NCBI GenBank assembly: GCA_951812525.1
Contig: OX638316.1
Location: 930,001 to 994,000, forward strand
DNA length: 64,000 nt
Direction of reading: 5' to 3'
Source of the DNA: an uncultured Poribacteria bacterium
Lineage (GTDB): Bacteria > Poribacteria > WGA-4E > WGA-3G
Shown: positions 35,142-44,605 of the stretch, one piece after another
Position numbering within the stretch: the stretch's first letter is position 1
How the letters are laid out: each line of letters begins with the position of its first letter
The notes under the pieces: model-generated
Databases searched by the model: none
Seen by the model: only the letters and a program-made list of their open reading frames with translations
What the model was told of the DNA's origin: nothing
Made by a program: the position numbers and the translations under genes

Positions 35142-35169
35142 TTGACAAAATTCGCTGCCGTGGTATAAT
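35142..35169 (+). promoter_or_regulatory. Strong sigma70 promoter of the epimerase gene
   Basis: TTGACA (35142-35147), 16-nt spacer, perfect TATAAT (35164-35169). The ATG is at 35250, leaving a leader of about 75 nt. The region is shared with the divergent hydrolase gene. Confidence 0.78.
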
Positions 35170-35249
35170 GTGCATAATCATAGACGACACCTGCAGACCT
35201 GTCAACTGAATTCAGTAAACCGTTGTACAGGGGCGTACGAAAGGTTTTT

Positions 35250-36134
35250 ATGAAAATATTAATAACTGGCGCAAGCGGTAGACTTGGCACGTATGTAATT
35301 CGAGAATTGGCTGAAGAACACTCGCTGGTGCTCATGTCTCGCAGAAACCCACCCGATGAATTTGCACATCTCCCATTTATTCAAGGCGACCTGAACAATT
35401 TTGAGGACTGCCAACGCGCAGTTGAAGGTGTAGACGCAATCCAACACCTCGGTGCACAACCCAACCCGGTCGATCATCCAGATTCACGGGCAGATGCAGC
35501 AGAAAAAGGTATTCCGTTCGATGCAACCTTCAAGACAAATATGCTCGGCACCTATTACCTCTTGCAAGCCGCAATTGCTGCAGATGTCCACACTATCGTG
35601 ATGTGCGGCAGTAATTGCGCATTAGGGCACGGCTTCCGCATTAGTAAAACCCATATCCCAGTAGACTATCTACCCTTCGATGAAGAACATCCCTGTTACC
35701 CCGAAGATTCCTATAGCTTCTCCAAACGCTGCGGTGAGGATTTATTAGCAAGCTACACCCGTGCGTATGGCATCCGAACCTACGTTACGCGTCCCGCCGG
35801 TATCAGCCCAGAAGAACGGCGAAATCAGATGAAAGCAAACGCCAAACCAACAACCAGTTGGACACCGTGGCTCTGGTGTTGGGTAGGAAGTGAAGACGTG
35901 GCGAGCGCACACCGCCTGCTCATGGAAAAAGCGGACACTCTACCGCCACACGATGTCTATTTCCTGAACGCCGATGATACCTCAGCGTTGGAACCCTCTC
36001 AGGAGCTGGTCGAGCGTTTTAAACCCGATCTCCTTCCGAAAGTGCGAACACTTCAAGGGCACCAATCCTTTATCAATTGCGATAAACTCAAAGCCGCTGT
36101 CGGGTGGCGTCACGAAACATCATGGCGGGAATAG
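35250..36134 (+). CDS. NAD-dependent epimerase/dehydratase (extended SDR)
   Basis: 294 residues from ATG 35250 (AAAGG upstream). GASGRLGTY is the extended-SDR GxxGxxG cofactor motif; YSFSKRCGE provides the YxxxK active site; the upstream Ser lies in MCGSNCALG. Acts on an NDP-sugar or uronate; uronate dehydrogenases share this length, but specificity is open. Confidence 0.9.
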   Translation: MKILITGASGRLGTYVIRELAEEHSLVLMSRRNPPDEFAHLPFIQGDLNNFEDCQRAVEGVDAIQHLGAQPNPVDHPDSRADAAEKGIPFDATFKTNMLGTYYLLQAAIAADVHTIVMCGSNCALGHGFRISKTHIPVDYLPFDEEHPCYPEDSYSFSKRCGEDLLASYTRAYGIRTYVTRPAGISPEERRNQMKANAKPTTSWTPWLWCWVGSEDVASAHRLLMEKADTLPPHDVYFLNADDTSALEPSQELVERFKPDLLPKVRTLQGHQSFINCDKLKAAVGWRHETSWRE

Positions 36135-36180
36135 AAAAGCATTAGCAGTCAGCATAATAACGATCAGCCATCAGCAGTTA

Positions 36181-36293
36181 TGATGAATTATGAAAATACA
36201 TATACATTTCAGGGCTCTTCTGTAGGAGGGATTTCCGAATCCCGACGTATGCTCACAGATGCCTAATGTATACGTAATTCTAAAATTCACCAT
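36181..36293. repeat. Dispersed ~110-bp repeat, copy C
   Basis: Same order as copies A and B: TGATGAATTATGAAAATACA, CTGTAGGA, hairpin GGGATT/AATCCC (36228-36243, loop TCCG), ACGTAATTCTAAAATTCACC. It lies between the epimerase and the following oxidoreductase. Confidence 0.85.
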
Positions 36294-36391
36294 AGTAGGG
36301 CGTTGTCGATATTATAAACGTTCTAACGGCAACATACAAGTTACTGAAAGCCGACTGCTGACAGTCGAAAGCCAAAATTGGAGGAATCATC

Positions 36392-37474
36392 ATGGCAACC
36401 AGCGATAGAGTACGGATTGGTGTTGTCGGAGTCGGGAGCATCGCTGTGCGCGGCATTCTGCCACACCTCACACAAGACGATGTCCAAGATAGATTAGAAG
36501 TAACCGCCGTTTGTGACCCCGTTCCCGGTAGGGCACAAGCCGCATCTGAAAGATTCGGTGTCCCCCACGCCTACGAAACATACGAGGCACTTTTAGAAGA
36601 CGGACATGTAGACGCTGTCAGCATTGCATCACCTATCGGTCTTCATTACGGACAGGGCAAACTCGCTATTGATCACGGGATCCATGCACATTTTAATAAA
36701 ACGATGACAACCACTGTTGACGAAGCGGACGATCTCATCGAATCAGCAGCGCGCAACAGTGTAAAATTGGTGGCATCCCCAGGGGAAATGCTCCGTCCGA
36801 TCCACCAAGAAATTCGCAGACGCATTGATGACGGTGCCATCGGAACGTTAACTTGGGCAGCTGCCGGATCCGCATTCGGAAGATACCATGAAAACGAATC
36901 CGTTAGACACGGAGATGACCCACTCTCTAACATCAATCCGGCGTGGTATTTCCGTAAACCCGGTGGCGGACCGTTGTACGACATGACCGTTTATGGTTTG
37001 CATACAATGACAGGCATCCTCGGACCCGCGCAACGTGTAACGGCGTTTTCTGGTGTTCGTCTTAAAGAACGTGAATTCCGAGGCGAGATGCTTCCATGCG
37101 ACATGGACGACAACACCTTTATTCTTGTTGACTTCGGCAAGGCGTTCTACGGCTTTGTCTACGGTGCTGCCGCCGGTTCTGTCGTCAGAGGTAGGTTAGC
37201 AATTCACGGCACTGCTGGTACAATTGAGGGAAATTTGTTGAACGGTGAACCCATTGATGCACCAGACGGAGAATTACCACACGTTGTAGGACCCCATCGA
37301 GAGATCCAAGAATCCCACGTCTACGAAGACATTATGCAGTTAGTAGATTGGATACGAGAAGACAAACCAACGATTGTTACAGCGGAGCATGCCCGGCATG
37401 TCATAGAGATTTTCGATGCCGGCTACAGGTCTGCCCAAACAGGCGAAGCGCAAGACTTGCGGACGACATTTTGA
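36392..37474 (+). CDS. Gfo/Idh/MocA family oxidoreductase
   Basis: 360 residues; GGAGG precedes the ATG. IGVVGVGSIAVRG is the Rossmann fingerprint. The EKP position reads FNKTMTTTVDEA, keeping the Lys but not Glu or Pro. AWYFRKPGGGPLYDM is in the substrate domain. A PfkB kinase starts 13 nt after its stop, so the two likely share a sugar pathway: oxidise, then phosphorylate. Sugar unknown. Confidence 0.9.
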   Translation: MATSDRVRIGVVGVGSIAVRGILPHLTQDDVQDRLEVTAVCDPVPGRAQAASERFGVPHAYETYEALLEDGHVDAVSIASPIGLHYGQGKLAIDHGIHAHFNKTMTTTVDEADDLIESAARNSVKLVASPGEMLRPIHQEIRRRIDDGAIGTLTWAAAGSAFGRYHENESVRHGDDPLSNINPAWYFRKPGGGPLYDMTVYGLHTMTGILGPAQRVTAFSGVRLKEREFRGEMLPCDMDDNTFILVDFGKAFYGFVYGAAAGSVVRGRLAIHGTAGTIEGNLLNGEPIDAPDGELPHVVGPHREIQESHVYEDIMQLVDWIREDKPTIVTAEHARHVIEIFDAGYRSAQTGEAQDLRTTF

Positions 37475-37487
37475 AGGAATAGTTTCT

Positions 37488-38438
37488 ATGCCAAAAGCTT
37501 TATGTATCGGTGAACTCCTCATCGACTTCGTGTCTACAACACCTGATGTAACACTCGCCGAAGCACCAGGGTTCGTTAAAGCCCCCGGCGGCGCGCCCGC
37601 CAACGTCGCTGTCGGCTTAGCCAAACTCGGTATAGACGCTGGATTTATCGGGAAAGTGGGGGCGGATGCATTCGGTAATTTCCTGAGCGAAACGCTGCAA
37701 CAAAACAGCGTGGACACTGAATACCTCATCGCCGGAGAAACATCCCGGACCACTCTGGCTTTCGTCGCCACACGTTCCGATGGCATGAAAGACATTACCT
37801 TCTACCGGCATCCAGGCGCCGATATCCAACTCTCTCCAGACGAAATCGATACAAGTTACATCCAATCAGCAGAACTTTTTCACTACGGTTCCGTCAGCCT
37901 GAGCCATTCGCCGAGCCGTGAGGCAACACTCCACGCAATCCGGTCGGCAAAAGCAGGCGGCGCGATGCTTTCCTACGACCCGAACTTGCGGTTGATGTTA
38001 TGGGACAACGCCGATGATGCCAAGCACTGGATCTGGGAGGTAATGCCCTACGCAGATGTCGTCAAAATATCAGAAGAAGAATGGGAATTTGTTACCGGAA
38101 ACGCTGAACTAACAGGCGGGATTGAACGTATCCTTGGACTTGGCGTAACGTTGCTCGTTGTCACGTTAGGGGAGCGCGGATGCTATTACACGAACGGCAC
38201 TGTTGACGGTTATGTTGACGGTTTCGCTGTTGACGTTGTGGATACACTCGGCGCAGGGGACGCATTCGTCGCCGCCATGCTCATGCAATTGATGCAGCAC
38301 GAAGACCTTCAATCACTTGATGCATCTTTACTTGAGACAATCATGCGTTATGCGAACGCCGCAGGTGCGTTGGCAACACAAAAAGTAGGCGTAATTCCTG
38401 CATTGCCAACGTCGTCTGAGATTGAGCAGTTCCTATAG
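37488..38438 (+). CDS. PfkB-family carbohydrate kinase (fructokinase-like)
   Basis: 316 residues from ATG 37488, preceded by AAGGAA; a longer form would overlap the previous gene. GGAPANVAVGLAKLG is PfkB motif 1 and DTLGAGDAFVAAML motif 2 with the catalytic Asp. Phosphorylates a sugar such as fructose or 2-keto-3-deoxygluconate. Convergent with the PorV-like gene 17 nt away. Confidence 0.92.
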   Translation: MPKALCIGELLIDFVSTTPDVTLAEAPGFVKAPGGAPANVAVGLAKLGIDAGFIGKVGADAFGNFLSETLQQNSVDTEYLIAGETSRTTLAFVATRSDGMKDITFYRHPGADIQLSPDEIDTSYIQSAELFHYGSVSLSHSPSREATLHAIRSAKAGGAMLSYDPNLRLMLWDNADDAKHWIWEVMPYADVVKISEEEWEFVTGNAELTGGIERILGLGVTLLVVTLGERGCYYTNGTVDGYVDGFAVDVVDTLGAGDAFVAAMLMQLMQHEDLQSLDASLLETIMRYANAAGALATQKVGVIPALPTSSEIEQFL

Positions 38439-38455
38439 AAAAAAAGAGCGTCTAT

Positions 38456-40408
38456 CTACTGTAACGTTATCAATATCGGTTCAACGCCGAGCGTATCTTG
38501 AATACGTTGTCGAAGATCCGCCGCTTCTTCGCGTTCACTGAATTCCCCTATTGTTACGCGGTGCCTCGTTTTACCATCAACAGTGGCGATGTGTATAGCC
38601 ACCTTCTGACTCGGATTTTGATGCTGCAGTTGCGCCTCCATCTGCTCAGCGTAGAAGGGCTCCACAAACGAACCTACCATGAGAGTCAGTTTGGGTTCTA
38701 ACGCGCCTGATGGTTGATATTCTGCTTCAAAAGCTTCATGATCCTCTATTCCGAAATGCAATTCTACTTGTTGGGCACTCTGGTTGCCCGCTATATCCTC
38801 AACGCTCAGCTTACAAATATACGGGGCAAGTGGTTGTCCTTGTACCTCGATTAAAACGATCTCTGCTGGCGGTACACCATCCGCTTCCATCTGTTCAATT
38901 AGCACATTGTCCGTGTTATAAAGTTCCAGTCTCCAATGTGCAAGCGGATTAAGGTCCAAAGTTTTTATGCCGATGGTGGTTGATGCCTTCTTAAAGAGTT
39001 CTATTGTCGTCGGAATGAGATCCACCGTTACCTTCTTACTATCTCTGAGATCTGATCTCCCGTGTGCATCGAAAACATGCAACTGCGCTTCGTAGTCGCC
39101 ATCGGGAACCAAGTCCCCAGTATCGGCGATACCATCCCAAGTGATACCTGCTGAAGGAGAACCGCTCCCCGATTGCTCCCAGACACTTTCAGTGTATGCA
39201 TCAACGAGCATCAACAACCACTTATCATTTGCGTCAACCGCAAAGTGGAATGTGGTGGTATCCGCAAAGCCGTCATTATTCGGCGAAATTGCGGGTTTGG
39301 AGACCTGAAGTTTTCCAAAAGATACCTCGGACACGGTATCTGTTGTAAGTGTTGCCGGCATTAAAATAGGGACACCTTCATCGACATCAGCGGTCTCGGT
39401 TAGGATAGGCTCTGGTAGAGGAGCCGCGTCACTCGCACCCCAACGTAAAGTCGCCGAAATCCAATGGACAGATTGATCCAATTCCCTGCCAGTAACGTAG
39501 GCATAATCAAGTTGTCCCGATGAATTTCGGAAACTAAATCCGCGCGCCCATTCTCCACCCCAGAACCGCTCAGAAGCCGTTAGCGCAGTATACCCTACCC
39601 GTAGACCTACATGTCCATTAATCAGCCACCGTTCTGCACCGAGATGTAACCTGAGCCTGTCACCCCAACTCCCGTCGTTTTCACCGCGTACAGCAAGATC
39701 CGCAGAAAACAACGTTTCACCGCCTAACTGGTATGTCGTTCCAAAACGCGCCGCTAACGGAGGATCCTCAAGGAGTACACCGTCTACCCGAATCCCGTTA
39801 CTCAATTCGGATAGATTCATGCCGACTGTCACTTCGTCGCCCCATTTCTCCAACGGATAAGCAAATTGCATCCCCAAATCTACACTCCAGAGGAAGTTTG
39901 TTCTGATAGGCGTATTGTTTTGATAATACCGAAGGTTCGCTCCTGCCGACGCGCTCTGTCCTAACGCAAGTCCGTAGCCCAAGAGCACAATTTGTGTAGA
40001 CTCAGTAGTATCACCCTTCCAACCGTCAAGCCAAGTAGCGAAGGATAGATTACCGAGATTTCTATCCGTTAAACCGAAAGTATGTGGATTCGCAGCGACT
40101 GAAAATGCCTGCTCCAGTCCAGATGGTCCCCCGGAAAACGGCATGCCACCCATATTCACTTCGACCCCATCCATAAATCCGAGTGAAGAGGGGTTCCAAA
40201 GAAATCCATTCGTTGCGGCGGGGCCCGCCGTAAATGCGCTCCCCATACCGACAGCACGGGCACTTGCGCCAACAAAAATATCCCGTTGTCCTATTCCAGA
40301 AGCCCACGCAGCAGCGGAAACAATAAGAAAAACTATTATTATCAGACTCATGACTTGTAAAATCCGGATCGACGGTTGCCTGGTAAATTTAAGAAAATTT
40401 AATTGCAT
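38456..40408 (-). CDS. PorV/PorQ-like barrel fused to FlgD-type and SPOR domains
   Basis: 650 residues from ATG 40408, with GGAG 8 nt before; a GTG three codons upstream is less well placed. Signal peptide (VMSLIIIVFLIVSAAAWASG). Residues about 40-325: outer membrane barrel of the PorV/UPF0164 type (FVGASARAVGMGSAFTA, NPSSLGFMD). About 365-545: a gliding/FlgD-like Ig region (SPNNDGFADTTTFHF, ITWDGIADTGDLVPDGDY). About 570-650: SPOR-like repeat (LTLMVGSFVEPFYAEQMEAQL, VTIGEFSEREEAADL) that binds peptidoglycan. PorV-type proteins shuttle T9SS cargo elsewhere; here the fusion could tie the outer membrane to the wall. Confidence 0.85.
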   Translation of the reverse strand: MQLNFLKFTRQPSIRILQVMSLIIIVFLIVSAAAWASGIGQRDIFVGASARAVGMGSAFTAGPAATNGFLWNPSSLGFMDGVEVNMGGMPFSGGPSGLEQAFSVAANPHTFGLTDRNLGNLSFATWLDGWKGDTTESTQIVLLGYGLALGQSASAGANLRYYQNNTPIRTNFLWSVDLGMQFAYPLEKWGDEVTVGMNLSELSNGIRVDGVLLEDPPLAARFGTTYQLGGETLFSADLAVRGENDGSWGDRLRLHLGAERWLINGHVGLRVGYTALTASERFWGGEWARGFSFRNSSGQLDYAYVTGRELDQSVHWISATLRWGASDAAPLPEPILTETADVDEGVPILMPATLTTDTVSEVSFGKLQVSKPAISPNNDGFADTTTFHFAVDANDKWLLMLVDAYTESVWEQSGSGSPSAGITWDGIADTGDLVPDGDYEAQLHVFDAHGRSDLRDSKKVTVDLIPTTIELFKKASTTIGIKTLDLNPLAHWRLELYNTDNVLIEQMEADGVPPAEIVLIEVQGQPLAPYICKLSVEDIAGNQSAQQVELHFGIEDHEAFEAEYQPSGALEPKLTLMVGSFVEPFYAEQMEAQLQHQNPSQKVAIHIATVDGKTRHRVTIGEFSEREEAADLRQRIQDTLGVEPILITLQ

Positions 40409-40794
40409 TGGAAACACTCCATTTTTCTCACAGTTCGCTTACCTACGCGTAAGCCCTATATATCTTTATCTATAAAACCCATATCCCACAATACACCTAC
40501 GAGCACGATTTTTTAAAACTTCTCTTCCACAAACGCTAAGCCTAAGTTTTGCCCACTATCTTTAACGCCAAATTCACAAAAATCGGTACACACCAGACAA
40601 TAACACTGCAAGCAAGGAACACCAAAAACTTGTATCATCTTGCTGATTGCTAACGTAAAAATAGATGTGCTTTTTGGCAACCAAAAACTGAAGCCCTTTA
40701 TAACTTGAATCCAAAATTTGATTTAAAAATAGGTTTTTGCTATAATGCAGCTCAAAACAACACCTTCAGTGAAAAGTGAAAGGAGATTCCGGTC
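40409..40794. other. Intergenic region between divergent genes
   Basis: About 385 bp holding the molybdenum hydroxylase promoter (40718-40746) and, on the other strand, the PorV-like gene promoter, which I could not place. AT-rich; no RNA gene or repeat recognised. Confidence 0.55.
40718..40746 (+). promoter_or_regulatory. Sigma70 promoter of the molybdenum hydroxylase operon
   Basis: TTGATT (40718-40723), 17-nt spacer, perfect TATAAT (40741-40746), 48 nt before the first ATG. Confidence 0.72.
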
Positions 40795-41673
40795 ATGCAA
40801 GATTTTGGGTATATTGCCGCGAAAACGGTATCAGAAGCCGTTGCTCTACTTGACGAAAAAGGACAGACCGCACGCATCTTAGCTGGTGGTACCGACCTCA
40901 TCGTCCAAGTCAGGGAAGCTCGGCGAGACGTTGACTGGATGATCGATATCAAATCCATCCCCGAGGTCAATGTATTAGACTACAATGCAGACACCGGCTT
41001 AACGCTTGGTGCTGCTGTCGAATGTTTTAAGATTTATGCTGTTGATGAAATCTGCGATGCCTATCCAGGCTTAATTGATGCGACCAAAATTATTGGTGGC
41101 ACTGCCATCCAAGGACGCGCCGGTGTCGGTGGTAACTTATGCAACGCTTCGCCCGCCGCAGATTGTATACCACCATTAATTGTGCTAAATGCCTCCTGTG
41201 TTATCGCCGGCCCAAATGGTGAACGCGAACTACCAGCCGAACAATTCTGTACTGGACCTGGACAAACTGCGTTGGAAAACGGTGAGATGCTTGTCTCTCT
41301 GAAGATACCCGCACCCGCAAGCAATTCAAGCTCCTTCTACCTCCGGTTCATCCCGCGTAATGAGATGGATATCGCTGTCGTCGGTGCCGGTGCCTCTGTG
41401 ACGCTTGACGACGCTAAGCAGACAATCGTTTCTGCTCGGATCGCGCTCGGTGCTGTTGCACCAACGCCGCTCTTCGCAGAAGAAGCAAGTGCGCTACTTA
41501 CCGGTCGAGAAGTCTCTGATGCCACTATTGACGAAGCCGCACAAGCCGCACAAGCCATCGCACGTCCGATTAGCGATATGCGTGGCACGGCAGAACAGCG
41601 GACACACCTCGTTGGTGTGCTGACACGGCGTGCACTTAACGGCGCAATTCAGAGAATCCGAGACGCAGCATAA
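40795..41673 (+). CDS. Molybdenum hydroxylase FAD-binding subunit
   Basis: 292 residues, typical for the medium subunit (CoxM/XdhB-like). ILAGGTDLIVQ and IGGTAIQGRAGVGGN are the two FAD-binding loops. It passes electrons from FeS clusters to an acceptor. AAGGAGA before the ATG. The FeS and Mo subunits follow. Confidence 0.92.
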   Translation: MQDFGYIAAKTVSEAVALLDEKGQTARILAGGTDLIVQVREARRDVDWMIDIKSIPEVNVLDYNADTGLTLGAAVECFKIYAVDEICDAYPGLIDATKIIGGTAIQGRAGVGGNLCNASPAADCIPPLIVLNASCVIAGPNGERELPAEQFCTGPGQTALENGEMLVSLKIPAPASNSSSFYLRFIPRNEMDIAVVGAGASVTLDDAKQTIVSARIALGAVAPTPLFAEEASALLTGREVSDATIDEAAQAAQAIARPISDMRGTAEQRTHLVGVLTRRALNGAIQRIRDAA

Positions 41674-41774
41674 GGTCTGCACGATCAGCAATTGGCACGG
41701 GTCGATTAACTTCTGCCTCTATAGGAAGGACAACAATTTTCCTTCTGGACTAAACGCGAAAGGAACTCATAACT

Positions 41775-42245
41775 ATGGCGAGAAAATCGCACGTTCAAAC
41801 CACTATCAATGGTGAAACGGTGGAATTTCTCTGTGAATCCCGACAAAGTCTGTTGGAAGTTCTCAGAGATGAACTCCACCTCACAGGTGCTAAAGAGGGA
41901 TGCAACAACGGAAATTGCGGTGCCTGTAGCGTCATTCTTGACGGCAGACTCGTCAATTCATGCCTCGTACTTGGTGTGGAAACTGAAGGCAAATCCGTCG
42001 AAACTATCGAAGGAGTCGCCGAACCTGACAAACTGCACCCCATCCAAGATGCTTTCCTCGAGAACGCCGCGCTCCAGTGTGGTATCTGTACACCCGGCTT
42101 TATTATGAGCACCAAGGCACTTCTGGATCAAAACCCAAACCCAACTGAACATGAAATTCGATACTGGTTGGCTGGAAATTTGTGTCGCTGTACCGGTTAC
42201 GATAAGATTGTTCGTGCTGTGCAAGACGCAGCTGAATCCATGTGA
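41775..42245 (+). CDS. Molybdenum hydroxylase [2Fe-2S] subunit
   Basis: 156 residues, small subunit of the xanthine/CO dehydrogenase family. Plant-type ferredoxin cluster Cys43, 48, 51 and 63 (EGCNNGNCGAC...NSC); second cluster Cys102, 105, 137 and 139 (QCGICTPG...NLCRC). The stop overlaps the region just before the large subunit, whose ATG is 30 nt on. Confidence 0.93.
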   Translation: MARKSHVQTTINGETVEFLCESRQSLLEVLRDELHLTGAKEGCNNGNCGACSVILDGRLVNSCLVLGVETEGKSVETIEGVAEPDKLHPIQDAFLENAALQCGICTPGFIMSTKALLDQNPNPTEHEIRYWLAGNLCRCTGYDKIVRAVQDAAESM

Positions 42246-42274
42246 AAGGAGCGTCTTTCGACGGGAGATTAAAA

Positions 42275-44530
42275 ATGACTGAAAACAAAGAATACAAAGT
42301 TGTTGGAACCCGCCCTATCCGCCATGACGGTGTTGATAAAGTCACGGGCAGGGCACTTTACGGAGCAGATTTCCAGATCGCAGGACTCCTTCATGGCAGG
42401 GTACTTCGGAGTCCGCACGCACACGCCCGAATTCTCTCAATTGACACCAGTCGTGCCGAGGCACTTCCGGGCGTAAAGGGTGTTGTCACTGCCGCAGACT
42501 TGCCTACCGCTGAGGACAGAATCGCAGACTTGGGCGAAGGTGCTGTCAATCTCAAATATCTCTGCGATAATATTTTCGCCAGTGATAAGGCACTGTACAA
42601 GGGGCACGCTGTCGCCGCTGTCGCTGCGACGAATCCGCATATCGCAGAAGAAGCTTGTACACTCATTGATGTCGAATACGAGGTGCTCCCACCTGTCTTA
42701 GAGGTGCGCCAAGCGATGGAGCCGGACGCACCGCTCCTCCACGAAAACATAAAAACCACCTCAATGGGCGAGACCGCTGAGGAACCGAGCAACGTCGCAA
42801 GCCATATCCAACACAAACTCGGTGATCCTGAAAAAGGGTTCGCTGAAGCGGATATTGTCATTGAACGCGACTTCGTCACAGGCACCGTTCACCAAGGCTA
42901 TATTGAACCACACAACGCCACAGCACATTTCAATCAGGATGGACAGCTGACCATCTGGTGTAGCACGCAAGGGGCATTTACGGTTCGTGAACAGGTCGCC
43001 GAAATTCTTCAGCACCCGATTTCCAAAATTAAGGTTGTCCCGATGGAAATTGGTGGCGGTTTTGGTGGTAAGATCAGCGTCTACATTAAACCTGTCGCAG
43101 CACTACTCGCCAAGAAAACAGGGAAACCGGTCAAGGTCCTGATGAGTCGTACGGACGTGTTCGAAGGGACGGGACCGACCCCAGCTTCTTACATTCGCGT
43201 CAAGATGGGTGCTACCAAAGCCGGAAAGATAACCGCTGCTGAGGCATACCTTGCTTTTGAGGCAGGTGCTTATCCCGGCTCGCCCGTTGGACCCGGAGCA
43301 ATGTGTATCTTTGCACCCTATAACATTGAAAACGTCATCATCGACGGTTACGATGTCGTTGTGAACAAACCGAAAACCGCTCCTTATCGCGCACCCGGGG
43401 CTCCAAACGCCGCTTTCGGTTCAGAGACAGTTCTCGATGAGATCGCCGAAGAACTGGGCATTGATCCACTTGAAATCCGGTTAATCAACGCCGCAAAAGA
43501 AGGCGACCGCCGGGCAGACGGACCCATTCACCCGCGCATCGGTTTTATCGAAACCGTTGAAGCTGCGAAATCGCATCCACACTATACCGCACCGAATGGG
43601 AAGAAGCACCACGGTCGCGGTATCGCTTCCGGGTACTGGTTCAATATCGGCTTGGAATCCAGCGTGACGATTAATGTCAACGCAGATGGAACGATTAACC
43701 TAATTGAAGGTTCAACAGACATCGGTGGCACGCGATCCTCCATCGCTATGCAGGCGGCAGAGGTCCTCGATATCCCCGCTGAATCGGTTAACCCAAGTGT
43801 TGTTGATACCAATTCTGTCGGTTACACTGCTGTGACCGGCGGCAGTCGCACAACCTACGCAACTGGCTATGCCGCTTATGAAGCCGCACAAGATGTCAAG
43901 CGGAAGATGATTGAACGCGCTGCGAAACTTTGGGAAGTCGATGAATCCAACGTGCAGTTCGCAGATGGTGTGTTTTCATCTATCAACGGTAAAGAGGAAC
44001 AGATTAGTTTCCGTGATCTGTGTGGTCGCCTCGGTGAAACCGGAGGACCAGTTGTCGGCAGCGGTACCGTAAATCCTGGGGGTGCCGGTGGTGCTTACGC
44101 AACTCACATTGTGGATGTGGTGGTAGACGAGGAAACAGGTAAGGTCGAGGTTCTTCGCTATACTGCGGTACAGGATGCCGGAAAAGCGATCCATCCGAGT
44201 TACGTTGAAGGACAAATCCAAGGCGGTGCCGTTCAAGGCATCGGCTGGGCATTGAACGAGGAATATATCTACAATGACGAAGGCGAGATGACCAATGCCA
44301 GTTTCCTTGACTATCGAATGCCGACCTGCTTAGATTTACCCATGATTGACGCTGTTATCGTTGAGGTTCCGAATCCGGGGCATCCGTATGGTGTGCGTGG
44401 TGTCGGTGAAGTGCCGATTGTACCACCAATGGCTGCCATCGCCAACGCTATCTACGATGCAATCGGTATTCGGATGACAGAACTGCCGATGTCACCCAAT
44501 CGACTCCTAAAAGCGATGGGTAAAATCTAA
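42275..44530 (+). CDS. Molybdenum hydroxylase large subunit (Moco-binding)
   Basis: 751 residues from ATG 42275, with GGGAG before; an upstream form overlaps the FeS gene. Early part HDGVDKVTGRALYGADF is the family a/b-hammerhead; GGGFGGKIS is a Moco loop; APYRAPGAP replaces the CoxL form I AYxCSFR, so this is not a typical CO dehydrogenase. The C-terminal GVRGVGEVPIVPP holds the catalytic Glu. Together the three subunits hydroxylate a purine, aldehyde or aromatic CoA; substrate undetermined. Confidence 0.93.
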   Translation: MTENKEYKVVGTRPIRHDGVDKVTGRALYGADFQIAGLLHGRVLRSPHAHARILSIDTSRAEALPGVKGVVTAADLPTAEDRIADLGEGAVNLKYLCDNIFASDKALYKGHAVAAVAATNPHIAEEACTLIDVEYEVLPPVLEVRQAMEPDAPLLHENIKTTSMGETAEEPSNVASHIQHKLGDPEKGFAEADIVIERDFVTGTVHQGYIEPHNATAHFNQDGQLTIWCSTQGAFTVREQVAEILQHPISKIKVVPMEIGGGFGGKISVYIKPVAALLAKKTGKPVKVLMSRTDVFEGTGPTPASYIRVKMGATKAGKITAAEAYLAFEAGAYPGSPVGPGAMCIFAPYNIENVIIDGYDVVVNKPKTAPYRAPGAPNAAFGSETVLDEIAEELGIDPLEIRLINAAKEGDRRADGPIHPRIGFIETVEAAKSHPHYTAPNGKKHHGRGIASGYWFNIGLESSVTINVNADGTINLIEGSTDIGGTRSSIAMQAAEVLDIPAESVNPSVVDTNSVGYTAVTGGSRTTYATGYAAYEAAQDVKRKMIERAAKLWEVDESNVQFADGVFSSINGKEEQISFRDLCGRLGETGGPVVGSGTVNPGGAGGAYATHIVDVVVDEETGKVEVLRYTAVQDAGKAIHPSYVEGQIQGGAVQGIGWALNEEYIYNDEGEMTNASFLDYRMPTCLDLPMIDAVIVEVPNPGHPYGVRGVGEVPIVPPMAAIANAIYDAIGIRMTELPMSPNRLLKAMGKI

Positions 44531-44547
44531 CCCGTAGCAAATTCTGT

Positions 44548-44572
44548 AGGGCGAGGTCTCGTGCCTCGCCCT
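44548..44572. repeat. Palindromic repeat, 9-bp stem
   Basis: AGGGCGAGG (44548-44556) and CCTCGCCCT (44564-44572), 7-nt loop, preceded by CTGT. It repeats the stem at 4093-4118 and lies between the Mo hydroxylase and the MoaD-like gene. Confidence 0.75.
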
Positions 44573-44605
44573 CTTTATCCGCAATTACTGCGACCCCATT
44601 CAAAA

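Noticed and set aside
42275-44530. Annotation of the Mo subunit as CO dehydrogenase
   Set aside because: The AYxCSFR loop of form I CoxL is absent; APYRAPGAP occupies that place.
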